A stretch of DNA of 64,000 nucleotides, from the NCBI GenBank assembly GCA_037143795.1, contig JBAWXZ010000002.1, forward strand, positions 236,449 through 300,448, written 5' to 3'. The stretch comes from Firm-13 sp037143795 (lineage in GTDB: Bacteria > Bacillota > Clostridia > Saccharofermentanales > Saccharofermentanaceae). The translations under genes were made by a program, and so were the position numbers. Under the pieces are notes generated by a model, which saw only the letters and a list, made by a program, of their open reading frames with translations, did not search any database and was not told the origin of the DNA. The first letter of the stretch is position 1. Each line of letters opens with the position of its first letter. This document shows, in pieces, positions 17,639 through 26,949 of the stretch.

Positions 17639-18460
17639 TCAGGAACCTAACCCGAAATAGGGAAGCACATACTTATAAATCCCCTGTGCTACGCCGGATT
17701 CCATATTCGTTCCGGTGACGTAACGGGCTTTTGCTTTGGCTTTCTTATGACCGTGGCCCATTGCAATTCCCAGGGCGCCGCAGGTGAACATGCTGATATC
17801 ATTCTCGCTGTCACCGAATACGGCTATATTTTCTACAGGGATACCTGTATATTTGCTCAACGCAAGTACGCCGTTACCTTTTGATGAGCCTTCCTGCATG
17901 ATATCAAATGCCGTAGGCCCTGAAAAAACAGCCTCAAGTCCGGGTATGCTTTTTACATAAGCGCACTGCTCCGGGGTCGGCCAGGCCAGGAGGACCTTGT
18001 TAACGCCAACAGGAATGGTATCGAGGTCGGCATATGTAAATTCATAAAGCGGTGCCCGTGTTTCTGTCGGAACAGTTTTGTTATATTCACGGAATACATT
18101 AATCCGCACGCTTTCGTGCGCATAGTATACCGTCTTTCCTGTGTAAAAAAGAAAATCGGCCCGCTGATCGAGAAGATACTTTAATAGTGTATGGAGTGCC
18201 TGCGGATGAATGGGGTTTTCCCATATAGTTTCTGAAACACCTGGTTTTATGAGCATTCCGCCGTTACAGCAGATAACAGGAAGCGTCAGGGAGAGCATGT
18301 CGATGTATTTTCCTGCCATAAATGGGCTGCGTCCGGTTGCTATGGTGATGCCGACGTCCAGATCACGAAGATTTTGGAGGGCTTTTCTATTTTCGGGCGA
18401 AATACTGGTGTCCGGAGATAAAAGAGTATCATCCAGATCAAAAACGCATAGATACTTCAT
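17639..18460 (-). CDS. Cof-type HAD-IIB phosphatase
   Basis: 273 residues. Motif I is DLDDTLLSPD (nucleophile Asp and acid/base Asp), motif II lies in ITIATGRSP, and motif IV is GDSENDISMF. The IIB cap sits between residues of about 80 and 190. Family members dephosphorylate sugar phosphates, FMN or PLP with broad specificity. It stands alone on the minus strand, convergent with the glycan operon, and gives no clue to its physiological substrate. Confidence 0.9.
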   Translation of the reverse strand: MKYLCVFDLDDTLLSPDTSISPENRKALQNLRDLDVGITIATGRSPFMAGKYIDMLSLTLPVICCNGGMLIKPGVSETIWENPIHPQALHTLLKYLLDQRADFLFYTGKTVYYAHESVRINVFREYNKTVPTETRAPLYEFTYADLDTIPVGVNKVLLAWPTPEQCAYVKSIPGLEAVFSGPTAFDIMQEGSSKGNGVLALSKYTGIPVENIAVFGDSENDISMFTCGALGIAMGHGHKKAKAKARYVTGTNMESGVAQGIYKYVLPYFGLGS

Positions 18461-18495
18461 TAGTGAATTTATCCTTTACTGTCATGGTGCTGCTG

Positions 18496-19176
18496 CTAGT
18501 CAATACTGCATGCAACGGCAACGGGCTCGGGTACCGGCTCGGCAAATGCACAGAAAAGATATGTGCAGCACTCAATCGCCGTCTGAATATCGGTAAGGAA
18601 AGCTGCGGTCTCTTCGACTGCGGATATTTGAAAAGCATTGAAGTCCCGGAGGAATGAGGATTGGCTGATGGAATACTGCTCATGCCAGTTCTCAAATAAC
18701 TCCAGAAGGGAATCCGACGTAGCAGGGGAGCCCTGTTTGTCACTTGAAACCGGAGTAAAGCGGCACAGGGATTCGATTTCTGCTTTGTGTTCGTAGAAAT
18801 AATCCCGCATAGCATGTTCATAATCCAAATGACGCCTGGCCCCGTTAATACCGGAACCCTGATGCGCCACACAGAAAAAGTCGCACAGATAATGGCTGAC
18901 GATGCCAAGGCGAAGGGAGAAGACAGGGGATATTATGAATTGATCCAGCTCGTGCCTGCGGTGCTTGTTCAGCGACAAGTCGAGCTTCTTGCGTATATAT
19001 GATACGGAACGAACTTCAAAATGCGGATGCGTAACAGGCAGCCAGCACATATCCGGAAGCATATTTCCGAGTTCGTACCAAAAAGGTGAAATGCGTATGG
19101 ATTGTTCTTTCGGTAAGAAGGCAATTACGTTCTTGCGGATCATTGCCCCCATATGTCGGTGGAGTTTTGTTACCAT
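18496..19176 (-). CDS. Zinc-dependent phospholipase C-like protein
   Basis: About 226 residues rich in His and Asp spaced as in the zinc-dependent phospholipase C/S1-P1 nuclease family: HRHMG near the start, a second His pair in THPHF, HYLCDFFCVAHQ, and HLDYEHAM. These could supply a three-zinc site. The start is uncertain: the chosen ATG has GAGGA about 12 bases upstream, and an ATG 36 bases further up lacks any site. No signal peptide is visible, unlike secreted phospholipases, so a cytosolic hydrolase is more likely. It is separated from the HAD gene by 35 bases on the same strand and may be co-transcribed. Confidence 0.7.
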   Translation of the reverse strand: MVTKLHRHMGAMIRKNVIAFLPKEQSIRISPFWYELGNMLPDMCWLPVTHPHFEVRSVSYIRKKLDLSLNKHRRHELDQFIISPVFSLRLGIVSHYLCDFFCVAHQGSGINGARRHLDYEHAMRDYFYEHKAEIESLCRFTPVSSDKQGSPATSDSLLELFENWHEQYSISQSSFLRDFNAFQISAVEETAAFLTDIQTAIECCTYLFCAFAEPVPEPVAVACSID

Positions 19177-19362
19177 TTGTATCAGATTTCCTCGATTGAT
19201 CATAAAATGCATTTCTGCATCGGCTTGGATAACACAAATCTCATTATACGACTATGCGGATACAATTACATGTTTTTCGCAAATTATCCGCAAGGGATTG
19301 CGTTAATTTTTTGTTAAATGACTTGATACATTACTGCATAAAATTGTTGGAAATGTTACAGT

Positions 19363-19391
19363 TTGTATTGCAAGTACGGTTTCGGTATAGT
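19363..19391 (+). promoter_or_regulatory. Predicted promoter of the VanW-like gene
   Basis: TTGTAT, 17-base spacer, TATAGT, about 100 bases before the start codon. The remaining 280-base intergenic region holds nothing else I can name. Confidence 0.4.
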
Positions 19392-19492
19392 AACTTTATA
19401 CGTGAACCTTTCCAACGTTTTTTGGCGGCGTCGCTGCAAGAATATACGTTAATGACGAAAATAGACTGAAAGTTCTGAGGGTTAACTCTACT

Positions 19493-21088
19493 ATGAAAAA
19501 ATCAAGCTACAAAAAAACCAACACACGCAAGGCGGTTGTCATTACAGCCGCGGTTCTACTTGTACTCGCAGCGGCCGGTGCAGCAACCTATTTTTTCGCT
19601 ACCATGGAGAAGACATACCCTGTGATTGATGCCAGCGGGCAAAAGCAGAAGATGACAATTGCAGAATTGAAAACGGAGCTGGATGTGCAGACTATCTATC
19701 CCGGAATTACAATCAACGGGGTTGATATGTCAGGCAAAACCAAGGCCGAGGCTGCAGCAGTATTTGCCGGTGACCCTTCCCTGGATGCTCCGGAAGTTAA
19801 TATTGTTCTGAGTGTCGACGGTGTCGACTACCCTCTGGACCCGGCAGTAATCAAAATTGCTTCCAACCTGCCGGCTGTTATTGACGAGGCGTTTAACTAT
19901 AACAGGACAAGCACGAAGACCGTTGAGTCGGAAGCCCTCGTTGAAAGATATACGAACCTCGTGCAGCTTTCAAAAACAACTAAGAATTATGTTACGGAAT
20001 ATACAGCGGATACGGCAGCGGTTGACGCCGCCGTGCACGTCGTATTGGATCCGCTTGTGATAAAAGCGGTTGATGCAGCTGCTACTTCCTTTGATAAAAC
20101 GGAGTTGGCTTTTGTGATTTCGGATTCCTCTCCGGGTCTTGATGTGGATATTGACACTGCCATAAAGGATGTCAAGGCAGCAATCGATGCCAAAGAATAT
20201 GTTAAAACTATTCCTGTTGCTACGACAGTTGTCGAGCCGACGGTCACCAAACAGTTGCTTGCTGACAATTTGGGGCTTGTATCTACTACAACCACAGTAA
20301 CATCCAATATCCCCAACCGAAATGTGAATATTGACCTCGTCTGTAAGATTATAGACGGCTTTGTCCTCCAACCCGGCGAGTCGTTCAATTACAATGACGT
20401 TGTTGGCCAGCGTACGGCCGAAAAAGGATTCAAAGAGGCTGTCGGAATCTATGAGGGCACGACGCGGCAGGAACTTGGCGGCGGAATCTGCCAGGTCAGC
20501 GGCACTATGTATCACAGCGTACTGATGGCCGACCTCAAGGTTGACGAGCGTCATCCGCATTCCTGGCCGAGTGCTTATGTTGATAAGGGCACGGATGCGA
20601 CCGTTACATGGGACGGTGTCAATTTCCAGTTCACCAATAACTCGGAGTACCCTGTTGCTATTCATGCATACTATAATGATCTCAGAGTAACTGTATCGCT
20701 TTACGGCCGCCCGGTCGCAGATGGGATGACCATTAAAGTTATCGGCGTCGTTACATCAGAGACACCTCCCGGACCTGTTGAATATGTTGCAGATCCGCTC
20801 ACTCCTGTCGGAACAAAGCCGACACAGCTCAGGGCGCCCCATAACAGGATCACAGCAGAATGCTATAAGGTCTACTATAAAGACGGCGTTGAAGTGAAGC
20901 GTGAACTTGCCTCCAAAAGTACATATAATGCAATAACAGAGAAGCTCAGCATTGGCGTTCTTGCCCCGGACGGTTCGATCTGCCCGATGGATCCGCTTAC
21001 AGGTCTCGTAACACTGCCTACACCGGTTCCCCCTGTTGTTACCCCGGATCCTGCAGTAACACCGGCAGCAACGGTCCCTGTAATCTGA
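19493..21088 (+). CDS. VanW-domain cell-envelope protein
   Basis: 531 residues: a short basic N-terminus, a membrane segment at about residues 14-36, a repeat-like region resembling the putative peptidoglycan-binding domain found before VanW domains, and the VanW domain at about 270-410 (NIDLVCKIIDGFVLQPGESFNYN, QELGGGICQVSGTMY and HPHSWP are partial views of it). The C-terminus is a Pro/Thr-rich tail. VanW proteins occur in vancomycin-resistance clusters and widely in Clostridia, with unknown biochemical role. The layout implies a membrane-anchored, outward-facing protein acting on or binding the wall. Single gene with its own promoter and terminator. Confidence 0.88.
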   Translation: MKKSSYKKTNTRKAVVITAAVLLVLAAAGAATYFFATMEKTYPVIDASGQKQKMTIAELKTELDVQTIYPGITINGVDMSGKTKAEAAAVFAGDPSLDAPEVNIVLSVDGVDYPLDPAVIKIASNLPAVIDEAFNYNRTSTKTVESEALVERYTNLVQLSKTTKNYVTEYTADTAAVDAAVHVVLDPLVIKAVDAAATSFDKTELAFVISDSSPGLDVDIDTAIKDVKAAIDAKEYVKTIPVATTVVEPTVTKQLLADNLGLVSTTTTVTSNIPNRNVNIDLVCKIIDGFVLQPGESFNYNDVVGQRTAEKGFKEAVGIYEGTTRQELGGGICQVSGTMYHSVLMADLKVDERHPHSWPSAYVDKGTDATVTWDGVNFQFTNNSEYPVAIHAYYNDLRVTVSLYGRPVADGMTIKVIGVVTSETPPGPVEYVADPLTPVGTKPTQLRAPHNRITAECYKVYYKDGVEVKRELASKSTYNAITEKLSIGVLAPDGSICPMDPLTGLVTLPTPVPPVVTPDPAVTPAATVPVI

Positions 21089-21114
21089 TCCATTCCAACA
21101 CATTTGAATGATTG

Positions 21115-21155
21115 ATCCCCTGTGCAGTGGTTACGCCGCACAGGGGATTTTTTTT
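21115..21155 (+). terminator. Rho-independent terminator of the VanW-like gene
   Basis: Perfect 11-bp stem ATCCCCTGTGC / GCACAGGGGAT followed by a run of T. Confidence 0.92.
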
Positions 21156-21180
21156 GTATCCCGGGCGCCGGGACGGCGCG

Positions 21181-21227
21181 AAAAAGGACCGTCTTTAGTG
21201 CAGTTTTTACTGCAGCAAAGACGGTCC
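21181..21227 (-). terminator. Rho-independent terminator of gpmI
   Basis: On the minus strand, GGACCGTCTTT pairs with AAAGACGGTCC (further paired by CTGCAG-like bases inside) and is followed by TTTTT. It lies 36 bases beyond the gpmI stop codon. Confidence 0.88.
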
Positions 21228-21262
21228 CCGGAGCAGAAAATTCAAGTTAAAAGGCGGACAAT

Positions 21263-22891
21263 TTACTTTTTGATAATCATAGCCTTGTTCCAGCAGTCGA
21301 GCGGAACAACACCAAGCAGCTTGGCAAGTGTGGAAGCAAGATTGGAAAGGCCGTAATCGTTGCTGTCAACGACTTCATAGGAATCCTTGTTCGGGGTGTT
21401 GTCATAAAAAATACAGGGAACATGGTTGAGAGTGTGACTTGTCTTGGCTCTGATACGGCCGGTCTCATCCCTCTGCGGTTCGCCTGCCTTGGAAAGCTCA
21501 TACATTTCTTCTGCATTACCGTGATCCGCTGTGATGATTGCCATGCCGCCGGCACTGTCGATTGCAGCGAGGAGGCGCTTGAGGGCAATATCAACCGACT
21601 CGACGCCGATGATTGTTGATTCCAGGATACCTGTATGACCCACCATATCACCGTTCGGGAAGTTCACGCGCATGAAAGGGAACTTGTTTTCCTTTATCTT
21701 CGCTACAAGAACATCCGTAATCTCGGCTGACTTCATCCAGGGGCGCTGTTCAAAAGGAATGACATCGGAAAGGACTTCAATATATTCTTCCAGATCGTCG
21801 TTGAATTTGGAGGCGCGGTTGCCGTTAAAGAAATAGGTCACATGACCGAACTTCTGTGTCTCCGAAATGGCCAGCTGTGCTATGCCTTTATCGGCGAGCA
21901 GTTCGCCCAGCGTATTGCGGATGAGCGGAGGTGATACCAGATACTTCTTCGGGATATGAAGATCGCCGTCATACTCCAGCATACCTGCATATATGACCCT
22001 GGGAACACGGACGCGGTCGAAATGTGTGAAAGTATCACCCTCTTCGAAAGCTGCCGTTATCTCCTGCGCACGGTCTCCCCGGAAATTAAAGAGAAGGACA
22101 CTGTCGCCGTCTTCAATTGTTCCGATCGCTTTGTCGTTCTCGGTGATGACAAAAGCAGGAAGATCCTGGTCAATCACGCCGGGGATATCCTTGCGATAGG
22201 TTTCAATTGCTTCCCTGGCGGATGCAAATCCGCGTCCCTGTCCAAGGACATGGGTATTCCATCCCTTTTCGACCATTTTCCAGTTGGCACCGTATCGGTC
22301 CATTGTGATCTTCATTCGTCCGCCGCCGGATCCGATACGGTAATCCGCAGCAGCATCGTTCAATTCAGCGAGCTTGGTTTCAAGCTGGTCAACATATTTG
22401 AGTGCGCTTGTCTCACCGACATCACGGCCGTCGAGAAGGATATGAACGCGTGCCCTGGCAACGCCCTCAAGCTTTGCCTGCTCGAGCATTCTCATCAGGT
22501 GGTCAATATGCGAATGGACATTTCCGTCGGACAGAAGACCGATAAAATGAAGTGTTCCTCCGGCTTTTGCGGCTGATATAAGTTCTTTCCAGATAAGACT
22601 TTCATATAGCGCACCTGTTGCTATGGATTCATTGACGAGTTTGGCGCCCTGGCTATAGATCTGGCCGGCTCCGATTGCATTGTGACCGACTTCGGAGTTG
22701 CCCATGTCATCATCTGAGGGAAGACCGACAGCCGTGCCGTGTGCCTTTAGCTTCTGGACAGGGTAGCTTTTGAAACAATTGTCAAGGACCGGCTTATAAG
22801 CCATGTTGACTGCGTTGCCGATGTTTGTGTCTTTGAGGCCGATTCCGTCCATGATGATCAGAACGACGGGACCCTTATAAGAAATACTCAT
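21263..22891 (-). CDS. gpmI: 2,3-bisphosphoglycerate-independent phosphoglycerate mutase
   Basis: 542 residues of the alkaline phosphatase superfamily. IIMDGIG carries the first metal ligand, the phosphorylated Ser sits in DDMGNSEVGHNAIGAG, and C-terminal metal ligands appear in TADHGNAEEM. Interconverts 3- and 2-phosphoglycerate in glycolysis with Mn2+. It is about 30 residues longer than the common 510-residue form, from small insertions. AGGAGT lies eight bases before the ATG. Single-gene unit divergent from the PFOR gene. Confidence 0.96.
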   Translation of the reverse strand: MSISYKGPVVLIIMDGIGLKDTNIGNAVNMAYKPVLDNCFKSYPVQKLKAHGTAVGLPSDDDMGNSEVGHNAIGAGQIYSQGAKLVNESIATGALYESLIWKELISAAKAGGTLHFIGLLSDGNVHSHIDHLMRMLEQAKLEGVARARVHILLDGRDVGETSALKYVDQLETKLAELNDAAADYRIGSGGGRMKITMDRYGANWKMVEKGWNTHVLGQGRGFASAREAIETYRKDIPGVIDQDLPAFVITENDKAIGTIEDGDSVLLFNFRGDRAQEITAAFEEGDTFTHFDRVRVPRVIYAGMLEYDGDLHIPKKYLVSPPLIRNTLGELLADKGIAQLAISETQKFGHVTYFFNGNRASKFNDDLEEYIEVLSDVIPFEQRPWMKSAEITDVLVAKIKENKFPFMRVNFPNGDMVGHTGILESTIIGVESVDIALKRLLAAIDSAGGMAIITADHGNAEEMYELSKAGEPQRDETGRIRAKTSHTLNHVPCIFYDNTPNKDSYEVVDSNDYGLSNLASTLAKLLGVVPLDCWNKAMIIKK

Positions 22892-23052
22892 GTTTTTTCA
22901 CTCCTTTTACAGATACATTTCTGTGTTTTTCATCATACCATAGGAAGAACATCAGAATCACCCTCCCCATTGATAGAAAAGTGAAAATCCTTCTTTTTTA
23001 ATGATTTCCTGCTGCTTTACCTTTCGAATTTAGGAACACACGTCCCTTCATA

Positions 23053-23061
23053 TGATATAAT
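23053..23061 (+). promoter_or_regulatory. Extended -10 promoter of the first PFOR gene
   Basis: TGATATAAT matches TGnTATAAT exactly, leaving a leader of about 125 bases. The 300-base region between gpmI and PFOR shows no other recognisable element. Confidence 0.6.
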
Positions 23062-23192
23062 ATACGCGGCTCTTCACGTGTGTGACGGGTCGCGGCTGTT
23101 TTTCTTCAATATTGGAGAGATTTGGACGGTACATGAACGGATAACGATCACCATTAACGGTAATACCGCTAATCAATAAGGAGGAAATGAGA

Positions 23193-26100
23193 ATGCCAAG
23201 ATCCAAACAATCAATGGACGGAAATACAGCAGCAGCACATGTAGCATATGCTTACACGGAAGTTGCCGGTATCTACCCGATCACACCATCAAGCCCTATG
23301 GCCGATTATGTTGACCAGTGGTCCGCACAGGGACGTGAAAACATTTTCGGCAACCAGGTTAAGGTTGTAGAAATGCAGTCTGAAGCCGGTGCCGCAGGAA
23401 CCGTTCACGGTTCGCTTGCAGCTGGAGCACTTACTACAACATTTACCGCTTCACAGGGCCTTCTTCTGATGATCCCGAACATGTACAAAATCGCCGGTGA
23501 ACAGCTTCCCTGCGTATTTGATGTAACGGCCCGTACGGTAGCTTCCCATTCACTGAATATCTTTGGTGACCACAGTGACGTATATGCCTGCCGTCAGACA
23601 GGGTTCGCCATGCTGGCCGAGACAAACACACAGGAAGTAATGGACTTAAGCCCTGTTGCACATCTTGCAGCACTCGAAGGTAAAGTTCCGTTCATTAACT
23701 TTTTTGATGGATTCCGTACATCCCATGAAATTCAAAAAATTCAGACATGGGATTATGAAGATTTAAAAGAAATGTGCAATATGGATGCTGTCGAAGCTTT
23801 CCGTAAGCATGCACTCAACCCGGAACACCCTGCAATGCGCGGATCCCATGAAAACGGCGACGTTTTCTTCCAGCATCGTGAAGCCTGCAATACGGTTTAT
23901 GATGAACTGCCTGCTGTTGTCAAAAAATATATGGCCAAGGTCAATGAAAAACTGGGCACGGATTATGATCTGTTCAATTATTACGGTGCTCCTGATGCTG
24001 AGCGCGTCATTATCGCAATGGGTTCCATCTGTGACGTAGCAGAGGAAGTTGTTGATTACCTGACAGCTGCCGGGGAGAAAGTCGGACTTATCAAAGTCCG
24101 CCTGTATCGTCCATGGGTATCTGCCGGACTTCTTAAAGTTCTTCCGAAGACAGTTAAAAAAATTGCTGTTCTTGACCGTACAAAAGAACCCGGTGCTTTA
24201 GGCGAGCCCCTTTACCTTGATATCGCCGTAACACTTCGTGAAGCAGCGCTTAATGATGTCATCCTTGCAGGCGGACGTTATGGCCTTGGATCCAAGGATA
24301 CACCGCCTTCATCCGTATTTGCCGTATTTACGGAACTTAAGAAGGATGCTCCCAAATCGCGTTTCACAATCGGTATTGTTGATGACGTTACCAACCTGAG
24401 CCTGCCGGAAGTTAAGCCGGCTCCCATTACATCTGCCGCAGGTACGGTGGAATGCAAATTCTGGGGTCTTGGCGGTGACGGTACAGTAGGTGCCAATAAG
24501 AACTCGACAAAGATCATTGGTGACCACACGGATAAATATATCCAGGCATATTTCCAGTATGACTCCAAGAAGACTGGCGGTATCACAATCTCCCATCTTC
24601 GTTTCGGCAACAAGCCGATAAGGAGCCCTTATTACATCAATCAGGCTGACTTTGTAGCATGTCATAACCCGTCGTATGTCCTTAAAGGATTTAAGATGGT
24701 TCAGGATGTTAAGCCCGGCGGAATCTTCATGATTAACTGCCAGTGGTCAGACGAAGAATTAACGACCAAATTGAACGCTGCTGCAAAGAAATACATTGCA
24801 GACAACAAGATTCACCTGTATACAATCAATGCCATTGATAAAGCAGAAGAAATTGGCATGGGCAAACGTACCAACACCATCCTGCAGTCGGCATTCTTCA
24901 AATTAGCAAAAGTTATGCCGATAGACGATGCCATCAGCTTCATGAAGTCTGCCGCCAAGAAATCCTACGGCAGCAAGGGTGATGCCATTGTTGAGATGAA
25001 CTACAAGGCAATTGATGCCGGTGTGAACGCTCTTCATAAAGTAGAAGTTCCTGCTTCCTGGTCCAACCCTGAAGCAGATGCTCCTGAAGCAGAACTTTCC
25101 GGCCGTCCGGAAACAATTAAGATGGTTAAGGAACTTATGAATCCTATCGGATTAATGGATGGCGACAGCCTTCCTGTATCTGCATTCAAGGATAATGCGG
25201 ATGGACAGTTCGAACTGGGAGCTGCTGCTTATGAGAAGCGCGGTACAGCCGTAATGGTTCCGGAGTGGGATTCACAGAAGTGCATTCAGTGTAATACATG
25301 CTCGTTTGTATGCTCCCATGCCACAATCCGTCCTTTCATGCTTACCGAGGCGGAAGTAAAAGCTGCCCCTGCCAATCTCAAGTGCGCCGATATTAAGCCT
25401 AAGGCCGGTGCCTATAAGTTTGCAATGAGCGTTACGCCCCTTGACTGTATGGGATGCGGAGAATGTATCACCGTATGTCCTGCAAAGGCTATCACCATGG
25501 TGCCTCAGGAATCACAGCTTGATCAGCAGCCGGTATTCGATTACCTGGTTGCCAATGTAAGCAAGAAGCCCGGAATGCAGGCTGATACGACAGTAAAGGG
25601 ATCCCAGTTCAACCAGCCTCTTCTTGAGTTCTCAGGAAGCTGCGCAGGATGTGCCGAGACATCTTATGCCCGTATCCTTACTCAGCTCTTCGGTGAGCAC
25701 ATGTATATCTCCAATGCTACAGGATGTTCATCCATCTGGGGCGGACCTGCTGCAACCTGTCCTTATACAGTCAATAAAGATTCCAGCATGGGACCTGCAT
25801 GGGCCAACTCCCTGTTCGAAGACAATGCTGAGCATGGCTTCGGTATGTACCTCGGACAGAAGACGCTTCGTGACCAGGCCATCGAAAAGCTGGAGAAGCT
25901 TGCCGCTTCCGAAACAGCAACGGCTGAAATGAAATCGGCTATAGCCAAATTCATGGAAACAAAGGAAAGCACAAAAGAAAACACCGCAGCTGCAGACGCA
26001 CTGGTTATCGAGCTTGAAAAATCTGCAAAGACTGGCGATGCACTTTCCAAAACAGTCCTTGAGAAGAAGCAGTATCTCGGAAAGAAATCCGTATGGATCC

Positions 26101-26738
26101 TTGGCGGAGACGGATGGGCGTACGATATCGGATTCGGCGGACTTGACCATGTCATCGCTTCCGGTGAGAATGTAAATATCATGGTATTTGATACGGAAAT
26201 GTATTCCAATACCGGCGGACAGGCTTCCAAGGCTTCCAACATCGGTGAAGTCTGCCAGTTTGCAGCATCCGGTAAGGAAATCGGCAAGAAGAACCTTGCT
26301 GAAATCGCAATGAGCTACGGATACGTATATGTAGCTCAGATCGCTCTAGGCGCCAACCCGGCCCAGGCTGTTAAAGTCATGGCTGAGGCAGAAGCTTACA
26401 ACGGACCTTCCCTTATCATTGCCTATGCACCCTGCGAACTCCATGGAGTCAAGGGCGGCATGAACCACTGCCAGGATGAGATGAAGTCTGCTGTTAAGTC
26501 CGGTTACTGGAATCTGTTCTCCTTCAACCCTTCACTCAAGGCAGAAGGTAAGAACCCCTTCACACTGACATCCAAGCCGGGTGACGGAACCTATCAGGCT
26601 TTCCTGAAAAATGAGACGAGATATACAAGCCTGACCCGCTCTTTCCCTGAACGCGCGGAAAAACTCTTCATTGAGTCCGAGAAAGCTGCTGCAGATCGTT
26701 ATGATCATCTGTTGAAGCTGGTAGAACTTTACAAATAA
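23193..26738 (+). CDS. nifJ: Pyruvate:ferredoxin (flavodoxin) oxidoreductase, copy 1
   Basis: 1181 residues, single-chain PFOR. Domain order: pyruvate-binding N-terminal domain (TEVAGIYPITPSSPMA), transketolase-like and CoA-binding regions, a two-cluster ferredoxin domain (CIQCNTCSFVC and CMGCGECITVCPA), and the TPP domain with CAGCAETSY, NATGCSSIWGG and GDGWAYDIGFGG. It decarboxylates pyruvate to acetyl-CoA and reduces ferredoxin. The first ferredoxin motif ends CSHA where CPHA is usual. ATG at 23193 is preferred over one six bases earlier because AAGGAGG then sits at eight bases. It has its own terminator. Confidence 0.97.
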   Translation: MPRSKQSMDGNTAAAHVAYAYTEVAGIYPITPSSPMADYVDQWSAQGRENIFGNQVKVVEMQSEAGAAGTVHGSLAAGALTTTFTASQGLLLMIPNMYKIAGEQLPCVFDVTARTVASHSLNIFGDHSDVYACRQTGFAMLAETNTQEVMDLSPVAHLAALEGKVPFINFFDGFRTSHEIQKIQTWDYEDLKEMCNMDAVEAFRKHALNPEHPAMRGSHENGDVFFQHREACNTVYDELPAVVKKYMAKVNEKLGTDYDLFNYYGAPDAERVIIAMGSICDVAEEVVDYLTAAGEKVGLIKVRLYRPWVSAGLLKVLPKTVKKIAVLDRTKEPGALGEPLYLDIAVTLREAALNDVILAGGRYGLGSKDTPPSSVFAVFTELKKDAPKSRFTIGIVDDVTNLSLPEVKPAPITSAAGTVECKFWGLGGDGTVGANKNSTKIIGDHTDKYIQAYFQYDSKKTGGITISHLRFGNKPIRSPYYINQADFVACHNPSYVLKGFKMVQDVKPGGIFMINCQWSDEELTTKLNAAAKKYIADNKIHLYTINAIDKAEEIGMGKRTNTILQSAFFKLAKVMPIDDAISFMKSAAKKSYGSKGDAIVEMNYKAIDAGVNALHKVEVPASWSNPEADAPEAELSGRPETIKMVKELMNPIGLMDGDSLPVSAFKDNADGQFELGAAAYEKRGTAVMVPEWDSQKCIQCNTCSFVCSHATIRPFMLTEAEVKAAPANLKCADIKPKAGAYKFAMSVTPLDCMGCGECITVCPAKAITMVPQESQLDQQPVFDYLVANVSKKPGMQADTTVKGSQFNQPLLEFSGSCAGCAETSYARILTQLFGEHMYISNATGCSSIWGGPAATCPYTVNKDSSMGPAWANSLFEDNAEHGFGMYLGQKTLRDQAIEKLEKLAASETATAEMKSAIAKFMETKESTKENTAAADALVIELEKSAKTGDALSKTVLEKKQYLGKKSVWILGGDGWAYDIGFGGLDHVIASGENVNIMVFDTEMYSNTGGQASKASNIGEVCQFAASGKEIGKKNLAEIAMSYGYVYVAQIALGANPAQAVKVMAEAEAYNGPSLIIAYAPCELHGVKGGMNHCQDEMKSAVKSGYWNLFSFNPSLKAEGKNPFTLTSKPGDGTYQAFLKNETRYTSLTRSFPERAEKLFIESEKAAADRYDHLLKLVELYK

Positions 26739-26752
26739 TCCGCAAAAAAGAG

Positions 26753-26794
26753 AACACGGGTGGTTACGTTTGCGTAACTGCCCGTGTTTTTTTT
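26753..26794 (+). terminator. Rho-independent terminator of PFOR copy 1
   Basis: ACACGGG pairs with CCCGTGT, reinforced by inner GTTACG / CGTAAC, followed by eight T. Confidence 0.92.
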
Positions 26795-26863
26795 GCGCTC
26801 ATTTTCAAAATGATTTAGGATATGAAAAAATCGAATTTGGACATCTTTTATGCATATTCCGTA

Positions 26864-26872
26864 TGCTATAAT
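26864..26872 (+). promoter_or_regulatory. Extended -10 promoter of the second PFOR gene
   Basis: TGCTATAAT, again an exact TGnTATAAT match, about 78 bases before the start codon. Confidence 0.6.
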
Positions 26873-26949
26873 AAATGAGGTTCCTCCAGTCCCGGAGGAG
26901 AAAACAGAGTGATTTTGACAAGTGATTTTCAATAAAAGGAGAGACTAAT

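Noticed and set aside
21956..22576. Plus-strand open frame of 206 codons opposite gpmI
   Set aside because: Shadow of a clear gpmI gene.
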